Shown: positions 16,937 to 24,999, counted from the first letter of the stretch. The stretch is DNA of 64,000 nt from Gallionellaceae bacterium (GCA_030823955.1 JAVBYO010000014.1:18161-82160), one strand, 5' to 3'. A program made the numbers and translations. The notes: generated from the sequence alone by a model not told the origin.

Positions 16937-17302
16937 ATGCTCGACATCAACAAAGCTATCAGCAATCAATCACGCTACGAACTCGATCCTGAAGGCAATA
17001 TGGCCGACTTGGATTCATGGTCGCCCCAACATGCAAATCGCGCAGCAGCACTTGAAGGTATCGAGTTAACCGATGCACACTGGGAAGTTGTCTACTACTT
17101 GCGAGAACGCTTCCGCGATCATGGCAACAAGGATGCAGCAAGGGATGTGTTACATGACTTGGAAGAGAGATTTTGCGAAAAAAACGGACGCGAACATCTG
17201 TATGAACTGTTCCCACGAGGCCCAGTCGGTCAGGCCAGTCGAATCGCCGGTTTGCCCTTACCGCCGCACACACAAGATAAGTCTTTCGGCACCATGATGT
17301 AG
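16937..17302 (+). CDS. DsrC/TusE-family protein lacking the conserved C-terminal cysteines
   Basis: DsrC and TusE carry sulfur on C-terminal cysteines in sulfur oxidation or tRNA thiolation. This 121-residue homologue keeps the fold motifs (DLDSWSPQHAN, IELTDAHWEVVYYLRERF, LYELFPRGPVGQASRIAGLP). The cysteine expected in QAC is Ser, and the C-terminal Cys is absent. It therefore cannot act as a persulfide carrier and may be a regulatory (RspA-like) variant. A strong AGGAGGA ribosome site precedes the ATG. Confidence 0.85.
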   Translation: MLDINKAISNQSRYELDPEGNMADLDSWSPQHANRAAALEGIELTDAHWEVVYYLRERFRDHGNKDAARDVLHDLEERFCEKNGREHLYELFPRGPVGQASRIAGLPLPPHTQDKSFGTMM

Positions 17303-17644
17303 TTCGCCAACAAATACGCGGCGGTGCGTATTCGACGTACACGGATAAAGCCGGGGAGACCTGCCGCTGAACTCTACCTTCCAAGCGCTGATGAGTCTCA
17401 GGACGATTTTAGGTGTTGAGAGTCCGCTTTTGATAATGCCCAAGGACTCTTATGGGTTATCTGGAGCCGGAAGATAAAATGCAAAATGAGCGGCTGATGT
17501 ACTCCCAGATGCGGTCTTTCACATATGGTGAAGGTGTACTGGCGAGATCGGCCAAAAGCAGACTTTTAAAGTTGTAATCGATTTCTGTAAGTGCCACGAC
17601 AGATGTATGAAAATATCCATCACAAACAATACAGGCATCTCAAA
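17303..17644. other. Intergenic region with one hairpin upstream of the HD-GYP gene
   Basis: A 7-bp perfect stem AATACGC/GCGTATT (17313-17332) follows the DsrC-like gene and may end its transcript, though no T-run follows. The remaining ~300 bases could hold a leader for the HD-GYP gene. A hammerhead-like CTGATGA at 17388 was examined and rejected. Confidence 0.4.
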
Positions 17645-18253
17645 ATGGAGCAAGAAGACACCACCTTCATCACTCTCTACAACTACACCAAGGCGTTGGC
17701 AGTTGCTTTGGGGCATCGCGATCTATTAACCCGTCTTCATTCTGATCGTGTGCTTGGTCTTGCTGGAGAAATAGCAGCGGCTCTTGGTATAGACAAGAAA
17801 GATTTGGCTATTCTTAAAGTAGCTGCCTTGTTTCACGATATTGGCAAGATTGGAATTCCTGACGCCATTCTTCTTAAACCTTCAAAACATGACGCTGCAG
17901 AGTGGGAGATGATGAAAGAGCACTCAGCGATTGGTGAAAATATCATGTCAGCGCTCGAAATCGAAGATTCGTCCCGTGCTTCCAAGGTAATTCGACACCA
18001 CCATGAATACTACAATGGCATGGGCTATCCAGATAAACTGGTTGGAGAAGATATTCCAATTTGTTCACGCATTATCTCAATCGCAGATTGCTACGATGCG
18101 ATGGCCGTAACAAGGTCATACCATAGCGCAAGAACGCATCCGGAAATCATGTCTATCCTGGAGTCTGAAACAGGGGTAAAGCACGACCCGAACCTGATGA
18201 AGATATTTTGCAAAATCATCGAATCCAGCAAATTTAAGGCGGCCTCCAATTAA
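17645..18253 (+). CDS. HD-GYP domain phosphodiesterase
   Basis: HD-GYP enzymes hydrolyse cyclic di-GMP. The product (202 residues from ATG 17645) has the HD motif in ALFHDIGKIGIPDAIL, then HHHEYYNGMGYPDKL (the HHE..GYP segment) and IISIADCYDAMAVTRSYHSA. It lacks a receiver or membrane domain. GTG 17591 is an upstream alternative start with no clear ribosome site. The gene is AT-richer than its neighbours. Confidence 0.85.
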   Translation: MEQEDTTFITLYNYTKALAVALGHRDLLTRLHSDRVLGLAGEIAAALGIDKKDLAILKVAALFHDIGKIGIPDAILLKPSKHDAAEWEMMKEHSAIGENIMSALEIEDSSRASKVIRHHHEYYNGMGYPDKLVGEDIPICSRIISIADCYDAMAVTRSYHSARTHPEIMSILESETGVKHDPNLMKIFCKIIESSKFKAASN

Positions 18254-18337
18254 TACTTTAGATTCTGAGAAGGTTGATGGACGTCTGTTATCGGGAAGTC
18301 TGAATTTCTCAAAAGGGTAAAAGCGGCCGTTAATCTA

Positions 18338-18859
18338 ATGCACTCGAAGCCTTCACCCAACTACCTCTCCGGCTATCCCGTCTCACTTGTCGCACAAGTG
18401 CAGTCCCTGATCGAACAAGACCGCCTCGCCGAGTGGTTGTTGCAAAGATACCCGCAATCCCATGATGTGCGCACCGACAGGGCGCTGTACGACTACGTGC
18501 TGGAGCTCAAGAATTCATATCTACGCAATGCGGGACAACTGAGCAAGGTGGCGTTTGACAGCAAGATCCACGTCATCAAGAACGCGCTGGGGACACACAC
18601 CACCATCTCGCGGGTGCAGGGGGCGAAGCTGAAGACCAAGCGCGAGATACGTGTGGCGGTGGTGTTCAAAGAGATGCCGCCGGAGTTTCTGCGCATGATT
18701 GTCGTGCATGAGTTGGCGCACATGAAAGAGCGTGAGCACGACAAGGCGTTCTATCAATTGTGTATGAACATGGAGCCGGACTATGCGCAGCTGGAGTTTC
18801 ATCTGCGCGCCTATCTCACTTATCTGGACGCGGGGGGCGTGCCGCTCTGGAAAACGTAA
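18338..18859 (+). CDS. YgjP-like metallopeptidase-domain protein
   Basis: This 173-residue protein has the YgjP/DUF45 zinc motif: IVVHELAHMKEREHDKAFY (HExxH plus downstream His), then MNMEPDYAQLEFHLRAYL. E. coli YgjP has been linked to nucleotide pyrophosphatase activity, but the fold is gluzincin-like. Its TAA stop (18857-18859) lies inside the terminal repeat of the MITE copy B, so the element appears to have inserted at or replaced the 3' end. Confidence 0.82.
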   Translation: MHSKPSPNYLSGYPVSLVAQVQSLIEQDRLAEWLLQRYPQSHDVRTDRALYDYVLELKNSYLRNAGQLSKVAFDSKIHVIKNALGTHTTISRVQGAKLKTKREIRVAVVFKEMPPEFLRMIVVHELAHMKEREHDKAFYQLCMNMEPDYAQLEFHLRAYLTYLDAGGVPLWKT

Positions 18860-19052
18860 GGGAAGGTCTGATTAAGTCCGTTCGTGGTGAGTGTTTTCCG
18901 TTCGCTCCCTCGATACACCGCACAAGTGCGGCACTGATGAAACTACTAGCCATTCGACTAAGTGCGATAACGCATGCACTAAGTCGCTGGTTATCGGGAC
19001 GAACGGAAAATTTATCGAACCATGGTTTTCGGACTTAGTCAGACCTTTCTAA
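18857..19052. repeat. MITE-like palindromic element, family 1, copy B
   Basis: This 196-bp element lies in the opposite orientation to copy A (7392-7586). Its terminal repeats (GGAAGGTCTGATTAAGTCCG and its near-complement GGACTTAGTCAGACC) and internal CGTTCG..CGAACGG arms match copy A. It lacks the 57-nt type II insertion of copy A but contains a 59-nt type I REP-like insertion (18936-18994). Confidence 0.85.
18936..18994 (+). repeat. REP-like hairpin element type I, copy 1 (inside MITE family 1)
   Basis: This 59-nt insertion begins GATGAAACTACTAGCC and ends CGCTGGTTAT. An outer stem CGACT/AGTCG is followed by an AA/A asymmetric bulge and a variable inner stem. The flanks GCACT and CGGGAC are directly joined in copy A of the MITE, which defines the empty site; no target duplication is seen. 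Confidence 0.7.
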
Positions 19053-19162
19053 GCGGATGCGCGGAAGCGTGTTATGCTCGGCGCGTTGTTTGCCTTTGCA
19101 GTTCCCTCCTTAACCAGTCTTGTGCCTGTTCGATCAGAACGTTCCCCTGACGCACGAGACCG

Positions 19163-19882
19163 ATGAACAAACAGATCAGCACGCCCCCACCCGTCGCCCC
19201 CACCCATAGCGATCAGGACAATCATCTCTGGTTGCAATGTTGGCGCGAGCAGGACACCGATTTCCATCAAACCGAGGTCAACCCTTTGCTGAGCCGTTTT
19301 TGGCCGGGGCTGGGATTGGCGCGGGGCAGCCGTGTGTTCGTACCGCTTTGCGGCAAAAGTTTGGACATGCTCTGGTTGGCCGGACAGGGCCACGAGGTCA
19401 TCGGTATCGAGCTGAGTCCCGTTGCAGTACACGATTTCTTTCACGACAATGGGCTACAGCCGGACAAAAGTCAGGTCGGGCCATTCACGTTATGGCGACA
19501 CGGCAATCTGAGTATCTTGTGCGGAGACTATTTCGCGCTGGACAAAAGCCATCTCGGGCCGTTCGACACTGTCTATGACCGCGCCGCCCTGACCGCTTTG
19601 CCGGAGAACATCCGCACGTTGTATGTGGCCCAATTGGAGCGCCTCGTACCGAAAGCCGCCACGGTGTTTTTGCTGACCACGGAAGATGCGATAGAAGGCG
19701 CGACTTTGGCGCAGGCCGTCGGTGTAGACACGGAGATCGCCGGGCTGTATTCGGCGGGATTCGAGATCGACCTTGCTTATGTGGAAAGTGTGTTCGAGCC
19801 GGACCCGCAAGCGAGCGGAACGGTACGTCGCGTCGAATTCAAGGTCTATCGCTTGTCCGGCAAGGCCAAGCCGCCAGGCTAG
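19163..19882 (+). CDS. tpm: Thiopurine S-methyltransferase family protein (TPMT)
   Basis: TPMT-family enzymes use SAM to methylate thiols or metalloid compounds such as tellurite and selenite. The 239-residue protein has LWLQCWREQDTDFHQTEVNP at the start, the SAM-binding VFVPLCGKSLDMLWLAGQGH, GIELSPVAV and YDRAALTALPENIR. The order and length fit bacterial TPMT, with a short Lys-rich C-terminal extension. Its 3' end overlaps the convergent CNB gene by four bases. Confidence 0.87.
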   Translation: MNKQISTPPPVAPTHSDQDNHLWLQCWREQDTDFHQTEVNPLLSRFWPGLGLARGSRVFVPLCGKSLDMLWLAGQGHEVIGIELSPVAVHDFFHDNGLQPDKSQVGPFTLWRHGNLSILCGDYFALDKSHLGPFDTVYDRAALTALPENIRTLYVAQLERLVPKAATVFLLTTEDAIEGATLAQAVGVDTEIAGLYSAGFEIDLAYVESVFEPDPQASGTVRRVEFKVYRLSGKAKPPG

Positions 19883-20364
19883 AAGCGGCCGTTGGTGCGA
19901 TTGATGTAATTGTTCATCTCGACCACTTCTTTGTTGGTGCGCCGGACGATATCGTGCAGGCTGCGCGCGACGCCGCGCATCATGTGATGGGCGATGATGG
20001 GTTGGGAGACGACCAGATCAAGGAATTTGTTCTGTGTCAGATTGAGCATCTTTACGTTTCCGCTAGCGTAAAGTTTGGCGCTGATCTTTTTGGGATCGCC
20101 GCCGACGAAAGTGATCATCCCTGCCAGATCGCCTTGCCTAAGCACATGATGGGTGACATCACCATCTTCGCCGCTGTTTTTCACTTCGATATTGCCTTGG
20201 GCAACAACCAGCAGGCTGTCGGGATGTTCGGCAGTCGAGGGGGATATCTCATCGCCGGGTTTGAATTCATGGATATCGAACAGGTTTTGGACTTGGCGAA
20301 TGTCGTCATCCGACAGTTCTTTGGTTATGCTTGAAGCACGTAATGAATCGAACACTATTGTCAT
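19879..20364 (-). CDS. Cyclic-nucleotide-binding (CRP-like) domain protein without DNA-binding domain
   Basis: This 161-residue protein has a cNMP-binding beta-barrel (FKPGDEISPSTAEHPDSLLVVAQGNIEVK, shown here as the start of the jelly roll) followed by QGDLAGMITFVGGDP and a helix. It has no helix-turn-helix, so it probably works through protein contacts rather than DNA. The ribosome site is AAGGGGATAAC before the ATG. Ligand unknown. Confidence 0.8.
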   Translation of the reverse strand: MTIVFDSLRASSITKELSDDDIRQVQNLFDIHEFKPGDEISPSTAEHPDSLLVVAQGNIEVKNSGEDGDVTHHVLRQGDLAGMITFVGGDPKKISAKLYASGNVKMLNLTQNKFLDLVVSQPIIAHHMMRGVARSLHDIVRRTNKEVVEMNNYINRTNGRF

Positions 20365-20480
20365 GTTATCCCCTTGCTGGTCAAAGCGGACTGGGGTGTT
20401 TGATGTTCCGATAGGACACTTGTTTACCCGCCCGCAAGCCTGATTCTACGTGGCACAAGCGGGAAATGAAACGTGCATGA

Positions 20481-20504
20481 CGGTCTAGATAGTTCTCTAG
20501 ACCG
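20481..20504. terminator. Perfect hairpin between the Fe-S/HepT-like genes and the CNB gene
   Basis: An 8-bp stem CGGTCTAG/CTAGACCG with an 8-base loop lies 48 bp after the HepT-like stop. There is no T-run in either direction, so it may be a Rho-type or processing site or an operator for the CNB gene rather than a classic terminator. Confidence 0.35.
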
Positions 20505-20551
20505 CGGGTGAATTGCTCGGTGCGGGATACTGAAGATCCTGTCTGGCTGGG

Positions 20552-20902
20552 TCAGGGGACGATAGAAAACAGCTTTGGTTGTGTACGCCGGTAATCGTTC
20601 AGATGATGCACGGTCATGGGTGTGAGCTCCTTGACGGCGACCCAGATCTGTAACGGAAATTGTGCCGGATCGGCCAGCTTCTTCGGCAATGACAGCCATG
20701 CCGCCCAATCGACCTGCGGCATCCGCCCGCGCACCTCGACCGGGATGTCGGCGGCGGTCTGCGCCATGCTGCCCAGCAGTCGCAAGGTCTCGATACGGGT
20801 CAACCGACTGTTGAAGAATTCGCGTTCGTCCAGCTCCTCGGTCAAGGTGATGACATCCAGCCCGAGCTCCCGCATCAAACCGAGTAGCGCCCCGATCAGC
20901 AT
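20552..20902 (-). CDS. Small helical protein resembling a degenerate HepT (DUF86)
   Basis: The 116-residue protein is helical. It follows the HepT layout: an early EELDEREFFNSRLTRIETLRLLGSMAQTA segment (split here by eye), then PQVDWAAWLSL and IWVAVKELTPMTVHHL. The R-x4-6-H RNase motif of true HepT toxins is missing. It overlaps the upstream Fe-S protein gene by seven bases, so it is more likely a partner subunit than a toxin. The assignment is tentative. Confidence 0.5.
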   Translation of the reverse strand: MLIGALLGLMRELGLDVITLTEELDEREFFNSRLTRIETLRLLGSMAQTAADIPVEVRGRMPQVDWAAWLSLPKKLADPAQFPLQIWVAVKELTPMTVHHLNDYRRTQPKLFSIVP

Positions 20903-22260
20903 CGCGCACCTCCCGTATCGAGCGCATCACGCAGCAACAGCGCGACATGGAACGGCTTCCGCTCCACACCCTCGCGTATCTGGTGGCGGCAGGAAAAACC
21001 GTTGGCGAGGATGGCCGCGTCGGGAGCGGCGCGTAATGCAGGCAGCAGGTCGAGTTCGGCCATCTGCATGGAGACGGTCGCGTGTTCGGCTTCCAGCCCA
21101 AAGCTACCCGCCATACCGCAACAACTGGCTTCGATGAATTCAAACTCGAACTCCGGAATCAGGCGCAACACTTTGCGCAACGACTTCATCGCGCCCACCG
21201 CTTTTTGATGGCAGTGTCCGTGTACCAATGTCTTGCCTTGCGGCAGTGGTTTGAATTCGAGCGTGAAACGTTTGCGGTCGTGTTCACGCGCGATGAACTC
21301 TTCGAACAGATAGACCTGTTTCGCCAACGCTTCGGCTGTTTCACCCAGCCCGAGTTTCAAATGATCGTCGCGCAGGGACAGGATGCAGGAAGGTTCCAGC
21401 CCGACGATGGGAATGCCTTTCTCCAGTGCCGGGCGCAAGGCTTGGTGCATGCGTTGTGCTTCACGCCGCGCCGCATCGACTTGACCCAATGAGAGATAAG
21501 TACGGCCACAACACAGGGCACGGTTTGGTTCGGCATCGTCGGCGAGCGGGCGCAGGGTGATGACGTTATACCCTGCCGCCACCAACACTTGATGCGCGGC
21601 CTGGGCGATCTCAGGCTCGAAGTGGGTGGCGAAGGTGTCGATGAACAGAATCACATCGCGGTCGTTCGATAAATCTGTGGTGCCTGATACAGGCGCGGCA
21701 TAAGGTGTGGCGGAAGGCTCCGGTAATTGTCGTTGGGCGGAGATGCCGAAAAATCTTGCGCCCAACTGCGCCAGCCACGGCGCACGATTACGCCAGCGGA
21801 TCAGGCCGCGCACAAGATGGCGGTGGCGTAGTTGCTGGGGCAGGCTTGCCACCAGCCTGTCGCGCCAGGAAACCCCCACGCGCGCATTGCGCTGTGCCTG
21901 ATATTCGATCTTGATGGCGGCCATATCCACCTGATTGGCGCATTCGCGCTTGCAGCCTTTGCAACCGACACACAACTCCATCGCGGCGGCGAGGCGCGCA
22001 TCGGCGAAAGCATCGTCGCCCAGTTCACCGTTCAACGCGGCTTTGAGCACCTTCACCCGACCACCCGGCGAATGCGCGGGGTCGTCGGTAGCGCGAAAGC
22101 TGGGACACATCACGCCTTTGGGTTTGCGCTGGCATTGTTTGTCGCCGATGCACACGGCTACCGCTTTGGCGAAATCACCACCCGTGGCAGGAATACCCGC
22201 GTAGGCGTCGCCTTGCCCGGCGGTTTCATAAGAAGACCAATCGAGATGATGTTTTTTCAT
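20896..22260 (-). CDS. Iron-sulfur protein with two [4Fe-4S] motifs and CCG domains (GlpC/LutA/GlcD-C-terminal-like)
   Basis: This 454-residue cytoplasmic protein has a Cys motif CIGDKQCQRKPKGVMCPSF (with residue spacing of the D-lactate dehydrogenase Fe-S region), a second CVGCKGCKRECANQVDM, and two heterodisulfide-reductase-type CCG domains (RALCCGRTY and ASCCGMAGSFG). Such proteins pass electrons from a flavin dehydrogenase; the FAD-binding partner is not adjacent. Its position directly before nifB on the opposite strand suggests a link to redox supply, which is inference. Confidence 0.82.
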   Translation of the reverse strand: MKKHHLDWSSYETAGQGDAYAGIPATGGDFAKAVAVCIGDKQCQRKPKGVMCPSFRATDDPAHSPGGRVKVLKAALNGELGDDAFADARLAAAMELCVGCKGCKRECANQVDMAAIKIEYQAQRNARVGVSWRDRLVASLPQQLRHRHLVRGLIRWRNRAPWLAQLGARFFGISAQRQLPEPSATPYAAPVSGTTDLSNDRDVILFIDTFATHFEPEIAQAAHQVLVAAGYNVITLRPLADDAEPNRALCCGRTYLSLGQVDAARREAQRMHQALRPALEKGIPIVGLEPSCILSLRDDHLKLGLGETAEALAKQVYLFEEFIAREHDRKRFTLEFKPLPQGKTLVHGHCHQKAVGAMKSLRKVLRLIPEFEFEFIEASCCGMAGSFGLEAEHATVSMQMAELDLLPALRAAPDAAILANGFSCRHQIREGVERKPFHVALLLRDALDTGGARC

Positions 22261-22294
22261 ATCAGGCGTAATTCCATTTCAATACTTGAAGTTA

Positions 22295-22411
22295 CTCCCT
22301 TCTCCCGTAAGCGGGAGAAGGGTTGGGGATGAGGGTCTGTGCGCTGAATCAAAACGATTTTTAACTCAACGTCCCTCACCCTAACCCTCTCCCGCCTACG
22401 GGAGAGGGGAT
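22295..22411. repeat. Inverted pair of GC-rich palindromes upstream of nifB
   Basis: A left arm CCCTTCTCCCG..CGGGAGAAGGG followed by TTGGGGATGAGGG, and a right arm CCCTCACCCTAACCC followed by TCTCCCG..CGGGAGAGGGG, face each other across ~38 bp. Each arm is itself palindromic. The pair resembles a small non-coding mobile element. No gene lies inside. Confidence 0.6.
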
Positions 22412-22528
22412 GCCGCCAGCTCACTATTGATCGAGAGATTGATTAAGACGCAAATACAGTGCCAGTGCATAAGGAATGGTGGTGAAGCTGCTCAACTCGC
22501 ACCCCGCGCACCGGGTTGTGCACGGTTT

Positions 22529-22544
22529 TGTCGCCTTCATCACA
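22529..22544. promoter_or_regulatory. NifA upstream activator site 1 for nifB
   Basis: TGTCGCCTTCATCACA is an exact TGT-N10-ACA match, 88 bp upstream of the -24 box of the nifB promoter. The spacing is typical for NifA enhancer sites. Confidence 0.75.
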
Positions 22545-22561
22545 AGCCATGTACCGAGTCA

Positions 22562-22577
22562 TGTGCCATTTCTAACA
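22562..22577. promoter_or_regulatory. NifA upstream activator site 2 for nifB
   Basis: TGTGCCATTTCTAACA is a second exact TGT-N10-ACA match, 55 bp upstream of the -24 box and three helical turns from site 1. Confidence 0.7.
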
Positions 22578-22630
22578 GCACAGGATATGCGGGGTTATAT
22601 AAAACAACGAGTTAATTCCGGGTTGGGGTC

Positions 22631-22646
22631 GGGCACGCAGTTTGCT
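22631..22646 (+). promoter_or_regulatory. Sigma-54 promoter of nifB
   Basis: GGGCACGCAGTTTGCT matches the -24/-12 consensus, with GG at 22632-22633 and GC at 22644-22645. The predicted start is near 22657, 25 bases before the nifB start. Confidence 0.88.
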
Positions 22647-22681
22647 CATTCTCTGGCAAACCCTAGTCGGAGGATAACAGC

Positions 22682-24187
22682 GTGCAACTACCCGTCATCA
22701 ACAACACAGCAAGTGAAGCATCCCAAGGTGGCTGCTCCGCCGGATCGTGCGGCTCGACCGACGATCAGATGAACCACCTGCCGGAACATATCCGCCAGAA
22801 GGTGTTCAACCATCCCTGCTATTCCGAAGAGGCCCACCATTACTTTGCGCGTATGCACGTTGCCGTGGCTCCGGCTTGCAACATCCAGTGCAACTACTGC
22901 AACCGCAAATACGATTGTGCCAACGAATCGCGCCCCGGCGTGGTGTCCGAATTGCACCATCCGGTGCAGGCGGTGAAGAAGGTGCTGGCTGTTGCGGCGA
23001 CCATCCCGCAGATGACGGTGCTGGGTATCGCCGGCCCCGGTGATCCTTTGGCTAACCCGGAGCGCACTTTCGAGACGTTCCGCATGTTGTCCGAGCAAGC
23101 GCCGGACATCAAGCTGTGTGTCTCGACCAACGGCCTGTCGCTGCCCGAACAGGTGGAAGAGTTGTCCAAGTACAACATCGACCACGTGACCATCACCATC
23201 AACTGCGTCGATCCCGACGTGGGCGCGCAAATCTATCCGTGGATATTCTGGAAGAACAAGCGCATCAAGGGACGCGAAGCGGCCGAGATACTCATCGCGC
23301 AACAACAGAAGGGTCTGGAGATGCTGGTGGCTAAAGGCATCCTGGTGAAGGTGAACTCGGTGATGATCCCCGGCGTGAACGACAAACATCTGGAAGAAGT
23401 ATCCAAGATCGTCAAGGCCAAGGGTGCTTTCCTGCACAACGTGATGCCGCTGATCTCGGAAGCCGAGCACGGCACGTTCTACGGTCTCACCGGCCAGCGC
23501 GGCCCGACCAACGAAGAGCTGCAAGCTCTTCAGGACGCGTGCGAGGGCGACATGAATATGATGCGCCATTGCCGCCAGTGCCGCGCCGATGCGGTCGGTC
23601 TGCTCGGCGAAGATAGAGGTTCTGAGTTCACTATGGACAAGGTCGAACAGATGGAGATCAACTATCCCGAGGCGATGAAGATGCGCGCCGAGGTGCATGC
23701 GGCCATCAACGAAGAACTGGAGAGCAAGCGCCTCGCCAAGGAATCCAAGGTGCAGTTGGTCAGCATACAGGGCGTGCAGAAGAAAGAAGTGACGCGTCCG
23801 GTGCTGATGGCAGTTGCCACCAAGGGCGGCGGTGTGATCAACGAACACTTCGGCCATGCCGGTGAGTTCCTGATCTACGAAGCCTCATCCGAGGGTGTGC
23901 GTTTCATCGGCCACCGCAAGACCACCCCGTATTGCGAAGGCGGCGATACCTGTGGCGACGGCGAGAGCGCGCTGGATAAAACACTGAAAGTGCTGGCCGG
24001 ATGCGAAGCCGTGCTGTGCAGCAAAGTCGGCTACGAACCCTGGGGGCCGCTGGAGGCGGCGGGCATCCAGCCCAACGGCGAGCATGCGATGGAGCCTATT
24101 GAGGAGGCGGTGCTCAAGGTTTATGAAGAGATGCGTGTCGCGGGCAAGCTGGCAGTGAAGGTTGTGGAGCAACAGAAGGTAGCCTGA
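22682..24187 (+). CDS. nifB: NifB, FeMo-cofactor biosynthesis radical SAM protein
   Basis: NifB builds NifB-co, the 8Fe carbide core of the nitrogenase cofactor. The 501-residue protein has the radical-SAM ligands in CNIQCNYC (C66, C70, C73), the GPGDPLANP SAM-binding stretch and the MRHCRQCRADAVGLLGED motif. The C-terminal NifX/NafY-like domain (GVINEHFGHAGEFLIYEAS, later CGDGES) is present. Start is GTG 22682 with a good GGAGG ribosome site. Transcription is very likely NifA-dependent. Confidence 0.97.
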   Translation: MQLPVINNTASEASQGGCSAGSCGSTDDQMNHLPEHIRQKVFNHPCYSEEAHHYFARMHVAVAPACNIQCNYCNRKYDCANESRPGVVSELHHPVQAVKKVLAVAATIPQMTVLGIAGPGDPLANPERTFETFRMLSEQAPDIKLCVSTNGLSLPEQVEELSKYNIDHVTITINCVDPDVGAQIYPWIFWKNKRIKGREAAEILIAQQQKGLEMLVAKGILVKVNSVMIPGVNDKHLEEVSKIVKAKGAFLHNVMPLISEAEHGTFYGLTGQRGPTNEELQALQDACEGDMNMMRHCRQCRADAVGLLGEDRGSEFTMDKVEQMEINYPEAMKMRAEVHAAINEELESKRLAKESKVQLVSIQGVQKKEVTRPVLMAVATKGGGVINEHFGHAGEFLIYEASSEGVRFIGHRKTTPYCEGGDTCGDGESALDKTLKVLAGCEAVLCSKVGYEPWGPLEAAGIQPNGEHAMEPIEEAVLKVYEEMRVAGKLAVKVVEQQKVA

Positions 24188-24195
24188 AAACCATT

Positions 24196-24270
24196 TCACC
24201 ACAGAGACACCGAGGCACAGAGAAAACCTGTTTGCATTATCTCTGTGCCCCCTCTGCGTCTCGGTGGTGA
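24196..24270. repeat. MITE-like palindromic element, family 2, copy 2 (shortest, uninterrupted)
   Basis: A 75-bp near-palindrome (TCACCACAGAGACACCGAGG left, CTCTGCGTCTCGGTGGTGA right) lies between nifB and the ferredoxin gene. The uninterrupted left arm defines the empty site for the REP-like insertions in the other two copies. Confidence 0.85.
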
Positions 24271-24304
24271 ATGAATTAACTTGTGGAATGAGAGGGGCGA
24301 ATAA

Positions 24305-24559
24305 ATGGCACTCGAAATCATCGAATCTTGCACCAATTGTTGGGCCTGCCAACCGCTGTGCCCGAGCAAGGCGATCTACGAAGCGAAGCCGCATTTCATG
24401 ATCGACGCCCAAAAATGCACCGAATGCGCGGGCGATTTTGAAGATCCGCAGTGCGCGACCATTTGCCCCATCGAGGGCGCAATCCTGAATGAAGACGGTG
24501 TGCCGCTGAATCCGCCCGGTTCGCTTACCGGCATCCCGCTGCAAAAGCTGGCGGCATAA
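24305..24559 (+). CDS. fdxN: Two-[4Fe-4S] ferredoxin, FdxN-like
   Basis: This 84-residue protein has two cluster motifs: CTNCWACQPLCP (C9, C12, C15, C19) and a second with a longer loop, CTECAGDFEDPQCATICP. That spacing is typical of nifB-associated ferredoxins required for NifB activity or electron delivery. It follows nifB with a MITE in the 117-bp gap, and nifO-like follows 11 bp later. Confidence 0.9.
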   Translation: MALEIIESCTNCWACQPLCPSKAIYEAKPHFMIDAQKCTECAGDFEDPQCATICPIEGAILNEDGVPLNPPGSLTGIPLQKLAA

Positions 24560-24570
24560 GGAGCTCAATC

Positions 24571-24999
24571 ATGGCGACCGTCATCTTTTACGAGAAGCCC
24601 GGCTGCGGCAACAACACCAAACAAAAGGTGTGGTTGGCTGCATCCGGCCATACCGTATTGGCGAAGAATCTGCTCACGGAGAAATGGAGCACGGAACGGC
24701 TGCGCGCGTTCTTCGGCGATCTGCCGGTGGCAAAGTGGTTCAATCCCGCCGCGCCCAAGGTCAAATCCGGCGAGATCGATCCGTCCGCATTCGATGACCG
24801 GGCCGCACTCGACCTGATGCTGGCTGAACCGTTGCTGATCCGCCGTCCGTTGATGGAGGTGGAAGGTGTGTTGCGCGTCGGTTTTGATGCCAAGGCGGTG
24901 GATGCGTGGATAGGGCTGAACGACTCGCAGCCGAAAGAAGAGCCTTGCCCGATCTGCCACCGTTCCGAGCCGTGCCCGACACCGGAAGTCGTCACATGA
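24571..24999 (+). CDS. nifO: ArsC-like nitrogenase-associated protein (NifO type)
   Basis: The 142-residue protein has the ArsC/Spx thioredoxin-like fold, starting VIFYEKPGCGNNTKQKVWL with a single N-terminal Cys, and ends with CPICHRSEPCP. This matches the nitrogenase-associated ArsC-like family; in Azotobacter NifO influences molybdenum use or nitrate effects. The start follows an AAGGAGCTC ribosome site, and the stop overlaps the flavodiiron gene. Confidence 0.82.
   Translation: MATVIFYEKPGCGNNTKQKVWLAASGHTVLAKNLLTEKWSTERLRAFFGDLPVAKWFNPAAPKVKSGEIDPSAFDDRAALDLMLAEPLLIRRPLMEVEGVLRVGFDAKAVDAWIGLNDSQPKEEPCPICHRSEPCPTPEVVT

Noticed and set aside
17383..17429. Hammerhead-ribozyme-like core: AAGCG-CTGATGA-GTC..GAC-GA ... 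GTC-CGCTT before the HD-GYP gene
   Set aside because: The stem I pairing and CTGATGA are present, but the essential GAAA is GATT and no stable stem III forms, so self-cleavage is not expected.
18936..18994. CTGATGAAAC at the start of the type I element as a hammerhead motif or an integron attC site
   Set aside because: No GAAA or cleavage triplet is placed correctly, and the ends do not fit the attC R/L core sites. The REP-like interpretation explains both copies better.
20552..20902. The HepT-like gene as a toxin-antitoxin toxin
   Set aside because: The R-x4-6-H motif is missing and the neighbour is an Fe-S protein, not a MntA-type nucleotidyltransferase.
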